A DNA stretch of 45,115 bases from assembly GCA_947492745.1 (NCBI GenBank), contig CANLOE010000055.1, positions 1 through 45,115 on the forward strand, in the 5' to 3' direction. The DNA is from an uncultured Cyclobacteriaceae bacterium. GTDB taxonomy: Bacteria > Bacteroidota > Bacteroidia > Cytophagales > Cyclobacteriaceae. Both the position numbers and the translations under genes were made by a program. This document shows positions 16,396 to 27,343 of the stretch, piece by piece (position 1 is the first letter of the stretch; every line of letters begins with the position of its first letter). The notes under the pieces were generated by a model. The model worked only from the letters and a program-made list of their open reading frames with translations, made no database searches and was not told the DNA's origin.

Positions 16396-16654
16396 CGCTA
16401 TCTTTGAATTTTTATAATGGTTGAACAGAAGGCTATAGGTCCCTCATTAAGGTTGTTTTGTGAAATGTGCTTTGTATCCAAGAAAATGATATGATCGATA
16501 TCATGCTTACAAATCCTGAAAAACGAAAATATACCTTATCTTTGAACTTGAGTTTGCACACAATTTAAACCAAGCCAATATTTGAGTACTAGGCATACAA
16601 TGCTAGTTAAATATTCATTAAATTCTATACAGTAATGAATTAAATGCGCTACTT
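16396..16654. other. Divergent intergenic region
   Basis: Separates accC (minus) from the oxoamine synthase (plus). It contains the inverted repeat listed at 16486. No minus-strand promoter of the TTTG/TANNTTTG type was found for accC. No ORF or RNA gene was recognised. Confidence 0.4.
16486..16504. promoter_or_regulatory. Inverted repeat, possible operator
   Basis: ATGATAT-GATCG-ATATCAT, perfect 7-base arms around a 5-base spacer, in the divergent region about 90 bases upstream of accC. It may bind a dimeric regulator; this is inference from symmetry only. Confidence 0.3.
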
Positions 16655-16686
16655 TTTGATAAGATATTATTAAAATATTAGATTTG
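16655..16686 (+). promoter_or_regulatory. Bacteroidota-type promoter for the oxoamine synthase gene
   Basis: TTTG (16655-16658), a 20-base spacer and TAGATTTG (16679-16686), matching the known Bacteroidota sigma consensus TTTG...TANNTTTG. Transcription is predicted to start near 16693, about 40 bases before the GTG start. Confidence 0.65.
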
Positions 16687-16733
16687 TGTGTTTTTTTTAA
16701 GGTTAGTATCATTTTAACTAAACAAAATTTAGA

Positions 16734-17981
16734 GTGGATTTATTTGACAAGTTAAGGGTTGAGAACGGTCCATTGGGACAGCATTCACATTTGCCGGAAG
16801 ATTACTTCATGTTCCCGAAATTAGAAGGAGAACTGGCACCTAGAATGCGTTTCCAAGGAAAGGAAGTTCTGACGTGGAGTTTGAACAATTACCTCGGTCT
16901 GGGTAACCACCCTGAGGTTAGGAAAGTAGATGCGGAAGCAGCTAAGGAATGGGGACTTGCTTATCCAATGGGGGCAAGAATGATGTCAGGGAACACTGTC
17001 CATCACATAGCGTTGGAAAACCAATTGGCCGAATTTGTAAGTAAGGAATCTGCCATGCTGCTCAACTTCGGTTACCAAGGTGTATTATCGGTTATCGATG
17101 CCATAGTAGATAGAAAGGATGTTATCGTTTACGATTCAGAATCGCATGCCTGTATTATTGATGGATTGAGAATGCATCTGGGCAAGCGTTTCGTTTACCC
17201 ACATAACAATATCGATAATCTGGAAAAACAATTACAACGCGCCGAAAATATCGTAGCCGAGACCGGCGGAGCGATTTTGGTGATTACCGAAGGGGTATTT
17301 GGGATGTCAGGGAACATGGGCGACTTAAAGAGTATCGTGGCCTTGAAGAAGAGATATGGTTTTAGGTTGTTCGTCGATGATGCCCACGGATTCGGTACTA
17401 TGGGGCCTACGGGAGCAGGAGCGGGTGAACATCAAGGGGTACAGGATGAAATCGACCTCTATTTTTCTACTTTTGCCAAGTCCATGGCCAGTATAGGAGC
17501 TTTTGTGGCGGGACCGGAGCCTATCATCAAATACCTGAGATACACCGTTAGGTCACAAATCTTTGCCAAGTCCCTACCGATGCCTTTGGTAATAGGAGCC
17601 ATCAAGCGCCTTGAACTCATCAAAACCATACCAGACCTTAGGACAAATCTGTGGAAGGTAGTGGGGGCACTACAGGGTGGCCTGAAAGAGGCTGGGTTCA
17701 GTATTGGTACTACACAGTCACCGGTGACACCTGTGCTGTTCAAAGGGGGAGCGGCTGAGGCCGGAAACCTTGCTATGGACCTGCGCGAAAATTTCAATAT
17801 CTTCTGCTCTATGGTCGTTTATCCTGTTGTGCCCAAAGACGTTATCATGCTTAGGCTCATACCTACAGCTGTACATACTCTGGAAGATGTGGAAGAGACC
17901 ATTGCTGCCTTTAAAGCAGTGAAGAAAAAGCAAGATGAAGGCGTTTATCTGAGAGAAGAAATTATATCGATTACCCGCTGA
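16734..17981 (+). CDS. PLP-dependent alpha-oxoamine synthase (serine palmitoyltransferase / cysteate acyltransferase type)
   Basis: 415 residues, starting with GTG (MDLFDKLRVENGPLGQH); no in-frame ATG lies upstream. A fold type I PLP enzyme of the KBL/BioF/SPT group: WSLNNYLGLGNHPEV at about 50-64, VDDAHGFGTMGPTGAG at about 214-229, and the Schiff-base lysine in STFAKSMASIGAFVAG (Lys about 249). Known relatives condense an amino acid with an acyl-CoA or acyl-ACP. In Bacteroidota they make sphinganine (from serine) or capnine-type sulfonolipid (from cysteate). The sequence alone does not settle the substrate, so no symbol is given. It is probably monocistronic or co-transcribed with the histone-like gene 106 bases downstream. 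Confidence 0.85.
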   Translation: MDLFDKLRVENGPLGQHSHLPEDYFMFPKLEGELAPRMRFQGKEVLTWSLNNYLGLGNHPEVRKVDAEAAKEWGLAYPMGARMMSGNTVHHIALENQLAEFVSKESAMLLNFGYQGVLSVIDAIVDRKDVIVYDSESHACIIDGLRMHLGKRFVYPHNNIDNLEKQLQRAENIVAETGGAILVITEGVFGMSGNMGDLKSIVALKKRYGFRLFVDDAHGFGTMGPTGAGAGEHQGVQDEIDLYFSTFAKSMASIGAFVAGPEPIIKYLRYTVRSQIFAKSLPMPLVIGAIKRLELIKTIPDLRTNLWKVVGALQGGLKEAGFSIGTTQSPVTPVLFKGGAAEAGNLAMDLRENFNIFCSMVVYPVVPKDVIMLRLIPTAVHTLEDVEETIAAFKAVKKKQDEGVYLREEIISITR

Positions 17982-18087
17982 AATAGCAAAAATAACGACC
18001 TTTTGAGTTGATTTATAAACATTTTGACTATATTAGCCCTTGAAAAGTTAAGCAGAATATTAATTCAATAACCTAAAATTTTTTATA

Positions 18088-18261
18088 ATGGAAAGATTCA
18101 ATGAGCTCAAAGAACTTGTAAATTCGCTGGAAGCTGACTTCGAAAAGTTTTACGATAAGGAGAACAATGCCGCAGGGACTAGAGTGAGAAAAGGTATGCA
18201 GGACCTGAAAAATCTAGCACAAGAAATTAGAGTTGAAGTACAGGATAAGAAAAACGCCTAA
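18088..18261 (+). CDS. Histone H1-like protein (Hc1 family), 57 residues
   Basis: Short gene with ATG at 18088 and TAA at 18259-18261. It begins MERFNELKELVNSLEADF and continues with EKFYDKENNAAGTRVRKGM and QDLKNLAQEIRVEVQ. This is the compact helical core seen in Bacteroidota proteins assigned to the chlamydial Hc1-like histone family, without the lysine-rich tail. Conserved small residues (AAGTRVRKGMQDLK) support a real gene, as does the strong terminator 20 bases after the stop. Expected role: DNA-binding nucleoid protein in the cytoplasm, by family analogy. Confidence 0.88.
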   Translation: MERFNELKELVNSLEADFEKFYDKENNAAGTRVRKGMQDLKNLAQEIRVEVQDKKNA

Positions 18262-18280
18262 TTAAGTTATAAATCAAGAA

Positions 18281-18316
18281 AAACCGCTTTGATTCACAAT
18301 CAAAGCGGTTTTTTTA
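18281..18316 (+). terminator. Intrinsic terminator of the histone-like gene
   Basis: AACCGCTTTGATT-CAC-AATCAAAGCGGTT followed by seven T. A 13-bp perfect stem with a 3-base loop. Confidence 0.92.
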
Positions 18317-18345
18317 TGCCTTGCTGGTTTTGCTTTTCGCTTTAA

Positions 18346-18510
18346 CCCAAATTGATCGATAGAAATCGTGATGAGCGTATCAATAGCAAAATACCGGCCA
18401 TTTGGATTCGTTCGGCATAGCCACCGCTATGGTGAATGAAGACAGGTGGGCAAAGTTTCTGATATGAAGCTATTTATGCGCGGAATAGGTTCTCTATTGA
18501 TCATTTTGGG
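18346..18510. repeat. P element P4 (arms c+d)
   Basis: 165 bp, CCCAAATTGATCG to ATCATTTTGGG, with perfect TTTAA on both sides (18341-18345 and 18511-18515). Near-identical to P2. Confidence 0.9.
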
Positions 18511-18515
18511 TTTAA

Positions 18516-18681
18516 CCCGGATTATGTATTAGAGCTTAGTTATGAGGGTTTAAAAAGCAATAAATCAGGGTTTTTTATTGGATTCAGCGTAGCACCGCTA
18601 CGGTGAATTCGAAAAACGCATTCACTTTACTGATTTGCAGCTATTTAAGGCCGAAATAGAAGGGCTAATGCATGATTTGGG
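18516..18681. repeat. P element P5 (arms b+f), adjoining P4
   Basis: 166 bp, CCCGGATTATG to CATGATTTGGG, central hairpin GCGTAGCACCGCTACG. It shares the left TTTAA with P4; the right flank is TTTTA. A tandem insertion at a pre-existing target duplication is the simplest reading. Confidence 0.85.
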
Positions 18682-18686
18682 TTTTA

Positions 18687-18989
18687 AAGAGGTACGGAGA
18701 AGTATTTTTGAAAGATGATGGCTCACTGGTATTACCCTGCTCTATGAATTTTCAGGGAACACAAAGACAACTATTTCTAAGGAAGACACACCGTAGGACC
18801 AAGCATCAATGCTAAATCTTGTGGGTATTTTCTGTAAAGGTTCAGTTTACAGAGACAGCGATTGTGTCGACATGGAGACCTTAGTTCAATTCGGGTCAAT
18901 ATTTTCCAATAGAAGGGTATTTTCTGATGAAGCTCTCATTACGAAGAATACATGACTTGGGTTAAATGGAGGCCTAAGGAAAACTTCAA
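18687..18989. other. Intergenic region without recognised gene
   Basis: About 300 bases between P5 and the end of dapA. No repeat, hairpin terminator or convincing ORF was seen. Confidence 0.4.
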
Positions 18990-19883
18990 TTACCTCCCTT
19001 CATGCACAGACATCCTATCTAGAGCCTCAGCTATTTTCCCGCGGAGCTGTGGCGAAGCAGGCATCAAAGGCAAACGTACATGTTCCTCGCAGATTCCCTG
19101 TAACTTCAGTACATATTTGACCCCTACAGGATTGCTTTCGGCATACATTAAAGGATTGATGGCCAATAACTCAAAAGTAGCTTTTCGAGCGCTGTCATGA
19201 TCCCCGATTTTAGCACTATCCGTAATGGTTTTGAATAGATGGGCAAAAGCATTACCCAATACAGAAATAATGCCCGTAGCTCCAATGGACATCAAAGGAA
19301 GGGTCAATAGGTCATCACCTGATATCAATTGGAATCCTTCGGGCATATGCTTGGCGATATGCATGGCCTGAACCAAATCGCCGGAGGCCTCTTTGATGCC
19401 TATGATATTAGCATGTTCAGCGAGACGAAGGGTGGTATCTGCCGTGATGTTCGAGGCCGTTCTTCCAGGGACATTGTACAGGATTATGGGAATGGGGCTT
19501 TTATCAGCTATTTTTATAAAATGCTGGTATATACCCTCTTGTGAAGGTTTATTGTAATAAGGGCTTACGGATAATAATGCATCTGTATCATCCAACGCGC
19601 TATTTTCGATGTTCTTCAGTACCTCGGCCGTGTGATTACCGCCTATCCCGTAGACAATGGGCAGTTGGTCCTCATTGTTGATTTTGACAAACTCCAAGAG
19701 GTCTCTTTTTTCTGTTGCGCTAGTGGTAGCGGATTCTCCTGTTGTACCCTGGACGACATAATAGTCCGCACCTTTGCGGGCGGTACTGAGCAGGAGTTGT
19801 TTTAGTCCTGTGTAGTCAATATTCCCCAGCTTGTCAAAAGGTGTTACCAGTGCTACACCTGTTCCATAAAAACGGTTGTTCAT
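18990..19883 (-). CDS. dapA: 4-hydroxy-tetrahydrodipicolinate synthase
   Basis: 297 residues, a TIM-barrel class I aldolase. FYGTGVALVTPF at the N-terminus, GTTGESATTS at 46-55 (pyruvate-binding), ILYNVPGRTASNIT with the catalytic Tyr, and IIGIKEASGDL with the Schiff-base Lys are all present. It condenses pyruvate with aspartate semialdehyde, the first step of the diaminopimelate/lysine branch. It follows ligA and a small conserved gene on the same strand, 89 bases downstream of the latter, a gene order often seen in Bacteroidota (family knowledge). Length and motifs are normal. Confidence 0.95.
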   Translation of the reverse strand: MNNRFYGTGVALVTPFDKLGNIDYTGLKQLLLSTARKGADYYVVQGTTGESATTSATEKRDLLEFVKINNEDQLPIVYGIGGNHTAEVLKNIENSALDDTDALLSVSPYYNKPSQEGIYQHFIKIADKSPIPIILYNVPGRTASNITADTTLRLAEHANIIGIKEASGDLVQAMHIAKHMPEGFQLISGDDLLTLPLMSIGATGIISVLGNAFAHLFKTITDSAKIGDHDSARKATFELLAINPLMYAESNPVGVKYVLKLQGICEEHVRLPLMPASPQLRGKIAEALDRMSVHEGR

Positions 19884-19972
19884 AGATTGATATTCTTAAT
19901 GTAGTAGTATTTTGGATACTATCGCAATTGCAATTTTATTTATACTATAGATGATATTGAACAAAGCGAATA

Positions 19973-22762
<2,790 letters not shown>

Positions 22763-22767
22763 TTCAT

Positions 22768-22933
22768 CCCGGATTATGCATTGAAAAATCTACTGCGGAT
22801 CTAAATAGCTGCAAACCGGTCGTTACACTACGTTTTTTGAATTCACCATAGCGGTGCTATGCTAAATCCAATAAAACTCTCTGATTTATTGTTATTTAAA
22901 CCCTCGTTACGAAGTTCCAACGCATGATCCAGG
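22768..22933. repeat. P element P8 (arms a+b)
   Basis: 166 bp, CCCGGATTATGCATTG to GCATGATCCAGG, flanked by perfect TTCAT (22763-22767 and 22934-22938). The duplication differs from the common TTTAA, so it cannot be an extension of the element ends. Confidence 0.92.
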
Positions 22934-22984
22934 TTCATTTTTGAACTGAACTCAGTGATTACCTAGTTTACATATAGGAGCTAG

Positions 22985-23125
22985 TCCGGATTATGCATCG
23001 GATATCTTCATGAGGGTCTAAAATAACATAGGTCCGTTCTGTTTTACAGAACCCGGTATGACATCCATACGCTGGATTCAAAAAACACATATAATTTCAC
23101 TGATTTTAAGCTTTTAAAGTTTCAA
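22985..23125. repeat. Degenerate P-type element P16
   Basis: Starts TCCGGATTATGCATCGG and later shows ATTCAAAAAACACATATAATTTCACTG, as in f-type arms. The centre is a different hairpin (GTTCTGTTTTACAGAAC). No target duplication was identified. Confidence 0.5.
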
Positions 23126-23270
23126 TAAAAGCTCAAATCAAATATTGACGACGCTTTGTTTGTACTTCGTGGAAATCAGTGAAAACTGTTTCATGGACAG
23201 CTATAGAAACAAATAGCCCCGTATTAGGGGTTAACCTACATTTCCATAAAGCCCTGCCTCAACAAAAGGT

Positions 23271-25118
23271 TTACCTGTTCCATGTATTATTACCACGGTC
23301 GATATCTACCATGTATTGTTCATCATCGATGGTGACACTTTTAATATCTTCCTTCTTTCTTTCGATTTCGAAGGTATACTCGGGATGGGTCCAAGGCCAA
23401 TCGGGTAATACCGTTCTTTTTAAGTTACCTGTTTCCGACGTTTTCTCACCTCGCATTATCCTCAAGGGTACATAGTAGAGAACACTGCTTCCATCTTTGA
23501 AATGGACCGTGATATCCAGTGGCATCATCATGTTCTCTTTGCGGTGGAGCGTTACCATGGTCTTGTCCGTCTGTTCGTCCACACTTTTAACAGCGTAGTC
23601 GATGTTGTTCTTCGTCATTATCCAGTGTTTCCAATACCAATCGAGTTCTATATTCGATATTTTTTCCATTATCCGCATCAGGTCGTTTGGAGTGGGGTGT
23701 TTGCCGCTCCATTCATCGAAATAGCGTCTCAGTCCTTGCATCATCTTCTCTTCTCCTATAATGTAGCCTAGCTGTTGCAGAAATAGACTGCCTTTTACAT
23801 AGGCATTAATGGAGTAGGCAGAATTACTATGATAGTGATCTGCGTGCGTTGTCATAGGTTCATGTTTGTCGTTTTTGACCAATCTCAGGTAAGCATTTGC
23901 CGTACCTCTGTGAGAGCGGCTCTCTAATCCGAGATGCTGCATGGTGCGGTGACTTGCAAAAGAAGTGAAGCCTTCATCCATCCATGGGTGCAGGCTTTCA
24001 TTGGTCGCTAGAGCACCCTGATACCAACTGTGGAACATTTCATGCACCGATACACCTACCAGGCTGGGAAAACTGCGCTCACCGGTAATCAATGTGGCCA
24101 TGGGATATTCCATTCCCCCATCTCCACCCTGTATGAACGAATACTGATCATATGGATACTTGCCAAAATTTGTATTGGCATATTCGAAGGCTTTGACCAT
24201 CATGTCGGGTAACTTGCTCCAGTTTTCTTCGGTAGCTTTATTTTTTTGGAAGAAAAAGCGAAGGGTAGGACCGTTGGGTACCTTTGTGGTTGTGTGTTCG
24301 TAGTCCGGGTCAGCCGCCCATACGAAATCGTGTACATTTTCGGCTTTAAAATGCCATTGTATTTTTCCTTTTTTAGGCCTTTTTACTTTAATTCCTTCAT
24401 CTTCATAGCCATAGCCGATTTCGTTGGGGTTCTGGAGGTATCCTGTACCCGCGATAATGTACTTGGGGTCAATATTGATTTTCACATCAAAGTCACCCCA
24501 CACTCCATGAAACTCCCTTCCTATATAAGGGTTGGCATGCCAGCCTTGGAAGTCGTACTCACTGATTTTTGGGTACCACTGCGCCATAGAATAATCGATA
24601 CCTTCCTTATTGTTCCGGCCGGAGCGTCGGATTTGCAAAGGTACCTGCCCTTCGAATTCCATTTGGAATACACTTGTTTTCCCAGGTAGGAGAGGTGCTG
24701 TCAGTGGCACTTCCAGCACAGTACCGCTGACCTGATAGGTCAGTGATTTTCCATCCTGTTGGAGACTGTTTATCTTTTGATAACCCATCTCCTCAGGTTT
24801 CAGTTTAGAGATACGATTTCCCACCCTTGGGTCTGGGTCACTGATCTCCAGTGAGCGGACATCCATCATACTGCCCGGTTGAAATGCATTGAAATACAAG
24901 TGATAGAATACCTTGCGCAAGGTATCGGGTGAGTTATTGGTATAGGTCAACGTTTGTTTACCTTGAAACCGATGTTTTTCAACATCCATATCGATTTCCA
25001 TCTCATAATTCACTCGCTGTTGCCAGTAGGAAGATGGAGGGGGCGATGCAGCGGAAGCTTTAAGGAGAAAGGTCATCATAACGATGCCCATAACTATTGA
25101 ATTTCGAATCGATTTCAT
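23271..25118 (-). CDS. Secreted M1-family metallopeptidase (aminopeptidase N-like)
   Basis: 615 residues from MKSIRNSIVMGIVMMTFLLK, a signal peptide; a longer frame to 25214 exists, but the signal peptide argues for the start at 25118. The zinc site is intact: HEMFH at about 359-363 and the Glu 18 residues further on in MDEGFTSF. The exopeptidase motif reads GGMEYPMA in place of GAMEN, as in many Bacteroidota M1 proteins. An N-terminal beta domain (YEMEIDMDVEKHRFQGKQTL) binds the substrate ends. There is no T9SS domain or lipobox, so a periplasmic location is likely. Role: removal of N-terminal residues from peptides. It is an isolated gene, with a P element downstream. Confidence 0.92.
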   Translation of the reverse strand: MKSIRNSIVMGIVMMTFLLKASAASPPPSSYWQQRVNYEMEIDMDVEKHRFQGKQTLTYTNNSPDTLRKVFYHLYFNAFQPGSMMDVRSLEISDPDPRVGNRISKLKPEEMGYQKINSLQQDGKSLTYQVSGTVLEVPLTAPLLPGKTSVFQMEFEGQVPLQIRRSGRNNKEGIDYSMAQWYPKISEYDFQGWHANPYIGREFHGVWGDFDVKINIDPKYIIAGTGYLQNPNEIGYGYEDEGIKVKRPKKGKIQWHFKAENVHDFVWAADPDYEHTTTKVPNGPTLRFFFQKNKATEENWSKLPDMMVKAFEYANTNFGKYPYDQYSFIQGGDGGMEYPMATLITGERSFPSLVGVSVHEMFHSWYQGALATNESLHPWMDEGFTSFASHRTMQHLGLESRSHRGTANAYLRLVKNDKHEPMTTHADHYHSNSAYSINAYVKGSLFLQQLGYIIGEEKMMQGLRRYFDEWSGKHPTPNDLMRIMEKISNIELDWYWKHWIMTKNNIDYAVKSVDEQTDKTMVTLHRKENMMMPLDITVHFKDGSSVLYYVPLRIMRGEKTSETGNLKRTVLPDWPWTHPEYTFEIERKKEDIKSVTIDDEQYMVDIDRGNNTWNR

Positions 25119-25340
25119 ATAGAGGTTTGATTTTATCTGTGCTATTTCTCTGATATTCATTGTGAAAAGAAGGCTTTGGGAAAGGGTAAGTGACTTTAAC
25201 AAAGCATAATACAAAATTAAAAGTAGTGCTTGTTATTCAATTATGATATGGATAATGTCAAAATAACAAGAATTTTTGATGTACGGCGAATAAGGGCCGG
25301 ATGGCCTACTTCGCTGGGAGAAGACTTACAAAGTTGAAAA

Positions 25341-25541
25341 TTATTCCATTCCATCTAGAGTTTCATTGAGATTGGCTTCGGTGTTCCGAAGCTTCTCCTT
25401 ACACTGTTTGATCAGATCCACGGAACGATGTACCATGTTGGATAGCTCATCTACATCAGGTTTTCCCTGTTCTATGTCACCTACTATCCTTTCCAGTTCT
25501 TCCAGCGCTTCCTTATAATTGAGGGGGGTATTACTGCTCAT
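25341..25541 (-). CDS. xseB: Exodeoxyribonuclease VII small subunit
   Basis: 66 residues: LNYKEALEELERIVGDIEQGKPDVDEL is the family signature, followed by a coiled-coil-like second helix (VDLIKQCKEKLRNTEANL). XseB pairs with the large catalytic subunit XseA to degrade single-stranded DNA. xseA is not adjacent here; in many bacteria the two lie next to each other. The gap to the M1 gene contains no terminator that I recognise. Confidence 0.93.
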   Translation of the reverse strand: MSSNTPLNYKEALEELERIVGDIEQGKPDVDELSNMVHRSVDLIKQCKEKLRNTEANLNETLDGME

Positions 25542-25761
25542 TTTGTTTTATTGCTTTGGTTCTACACTATCAATCTCTGGCCGAAGATACTAAGGAGGTA
25601 ATCAAGCTGCAAATTTCACGATTTCTTAACCTATGGCCTGACCTTCCGGAAACACTTTGCCATGAAGCGATTTGGACTTTCTGTTGGACACCGATAATTT
25701 TGGCTTTTGTGTCCTGATGAAGGCTTTTCCCCCTTGCATAGCCAAAACTACGGAACTTAAA

Positions 25762-25927
25762 CCCGGATCATGCATTGGAAAATTTACTGCGGATCTAAAT
25801 AGCTGTAAACCGGTCGTTGCACTACGTTTTTTGAATTCACCATAGCGGTACCCTGCCAAATCCACTAAAACTCCCTGATTTATGGATATGTAAACCCTCG
25901 TGACGAAGTTCCAACGCATGATACGGG
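25762..25927. repeat. P element P9 (arms a+b)
   Basis: 166 bp, CCCGGATCATGCATTGG to GCATGATACGGG, flanked by perfect TTAAA (25757-25761 and 25928-25932). The central hairpin is slightly mutated (CATAGCGGTACCCTG). Confidence 0.9.
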
Positions 25928-25955
25928 TTAAAAAAAGACAAAATAAGGGTGTTAA

Positions 25956-26113
25956 ACAAATTTGGGTTTCCAATGTCGTATAAGATTCCGCTGGTCATTT
26001 TGTTTCAATCAAGGCGATAACCGCAGGGATAGCAGCGCTATCCCGAGGATTGTCAACGCAGAGTGAAACTAAATGAACAAGAAGATATGCGATATTTAAA
26101 AGCTAAGTTTGTA
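25956..26113 (+). repeat. M-family MITE, copy 4
   Basis: 158 bp, ACAAATTTGGGTTTCC to GCTAAGTTTGTA, central hairpin GGGATAGCAGCGCTATCCC (8-bp stem, 3-base loop). It ends one base before the TTAAA flanking P17. Confidence 0.85.
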
Positions 26114-26118
26114 TTAAA

Positions 26119-26216
26119 GCCAAAATAGTCAATAGCTTTCCTATTCCGGACATAAATTGCTTCAAAATCAGCGATTTTACGCTACGCAGGTTCGTTACCC
26201 TAATGATCAATTTGGG
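26119..26216. repeat. P element P17, 98-bp short derivative
   Basis: GCCAAAATAGTCAATAG to ATGATCAATTTGGG, flanked by perfect TTAAA (26114-26118 and 26217-26221). The left arm is of the e type; most of the right arm is missing. The intact duplication shows that short forms either transpose or were deleted after insertion. Confidence 0.82.
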
Positions 26217-26358
26217 TTAAAATGAAGCTTCACGTTACTGAATACCACTGTCTGTCCTGTGGAGTTGTGTCCTGAAGGCTATATAGATCTACGCTATGAA
26301 ATCTTTACATACTTAACTCGTTATAATTCCCTATATTCGAGTTTGACGATGGGTGTCA

Positions 26359-26516
26359 TACAGATTTAGGTTTCCAATGTCGTATAAGATTGCGCTGGTC
26401 ATTTTTTTTCAATCAAGGAGAGAACCACAGGGATAGCAGCGCTATGCCGAGGATTGTCAACACAGAGTGAAGCAAAATGAACAGGAGGATAGGCGATTTT
26501 AAAAGCTAAGTTTGTA
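26359..26516 (+). repeat. M-family MITE, copy 5
   Basis: 158 bp, TACAGATTTAGGTTTCC to GCTAAGTTTGTA. The outward-reading TAAGTTTG at 26507-26514 fits the -7 box TANNTTTG. The membrane protein gene begins 45 bases later. Confidence 0.85.
26507..26514 (+). promoter_or_regulatory. Possible -7 promoter box at the M-element end
   Basis: TAAGTTTG matches TANNTTTG exactly, but no TTTG is present about 20 bases upstream. A start near 26521 would give a 40-base leader to the TTG at 26562. Inference only. Confidence 0.3.
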
Positions 26517-26561
26517 TCAAACCTCTTCAAACGAAGAATCAAGGAGAAGATAACCGTAAAT

Positions 26562-26987
26562 TTGGAACCAAAATATTCTATACAAAAACGACCAACGGGT
26601 ATTTTTACCGCAGCACTTCTTATAGTATTGCATGCCGTGATAGGTCTGGTTGTGGCCATCGGTGTAGTATCCACTATTTTCTTTGGTCATCATTTTCCTT
26701 CTCTTTTTGGGGCTTTCCTGGAAGAAGGGTTCACGAATTTTGTGATTGTGCTGGTGACAATCCATTGCGGATTCAGTTTGGCGGCTACGATTATAGCTGT
26801 TGGTATATTTATGGCCAAGAAGTGGAGTTACTATGGTGGCATCACTTTTTTGATTGTCAATATGTTATACGTGATGGTGATGAACCTGACCTTTTTCAGC
26901 TTTGGGATCAGTGTTCTAAATATGATGGCGATTGCATTACTGTATGGCAAGCGCGATTATTTTTTTCTTTCCAAGAGACTGCTTTGA
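26562..26987 (+). CDS. Small four-helix membrane protein, unknown function
   Basis: 141 residues with four hydrophobic segments (about 14-38, 50-70, 75-95 and 105-130): GIFTAALLIVLHAVIGLVVAIG, FVIVLVTIHCGFSLAATIIAVG, YYGGITFLIVNMLYVMVMNL and FGISVLNMMAIALLYGK. The start is TTG, and no ATG exists upstream in frame before the M element. An AAGGAGA sequence at 26541-26547 is a possible ribosome binding site. The MITE may have replaced the native promoter or 5' end. No domain recognised; the family is unknown to me. Confidence 0.65.
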   Translation: MEPKYSIQKRPTGIFTAALLIVLHAVIGLVVAIGVVSTIFFGHHFPSLFGAFLEEGFTNFVIVLVTIHCGFSLAATIIAVGIFMAKKWSYYGGITFLIVNMLYVMVMNLTFFSFGISVLNMMAIALLYGKRDYFFLSKRLL

Positions 26988-27183
26988 AGTTATAGCTATA
27001 CTCAAGAGAAAGTATTTTGGGAAAATGTTGTCTAGAGACAAAAAGATGATCATTAGCAAGTTTGATGGATAAGTCATCAGTAGAATGGTCATTAGGATCC
27101 ATGCCTCGATAATTCTCGAAATTTTCGTGTATCCGATTGGTCCTCGATCCATTGCGTTTGGGTATGAAAAAATAGATTTGTAT
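26988..27183. other. Intergenic region before the shared terminator
   Basis: About 200 bases between the membrane protein gene and the bidirectional hairpin. The end of GH15 lies on the other side. Nothing recognised. Confidence 0.35.
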
Positions 27184-27221
27184 GAAAAAAAGCCTCCCGA
27201 TGAACATCGGGAGGCTTTTTT
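27184..27221. terminator. Bidirectional intrinsic terminator
   Basis: GCCTCCCGATG-AA-CATCGGGAGGC, an 11-bp perfect stem flanked by A7 on the left and T6 on the right. It can therefore stop both the plus-strand membrane gene and the minus-strand GH15 gene. Confidence 0.9.
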
Positions 27222-27343
27222 ATATACAATAGCAATGCTATGCCACGTGGGGAATAGAGTAAACGTTAACGTCCATAGCAGGACCGAGCAATACAAGGGG
27301 CAACCTTATGCTCGGCAATAGTGCTCTATGCACGGTACGACGA

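Noticed and set aside
26399-26765. Minus-strand frames of 82 and 91 residues opposite the membrane protein
   Set aside because: Shadows of the plus-strand gene and the M element, without hydrophobic or domain pattern of their own.
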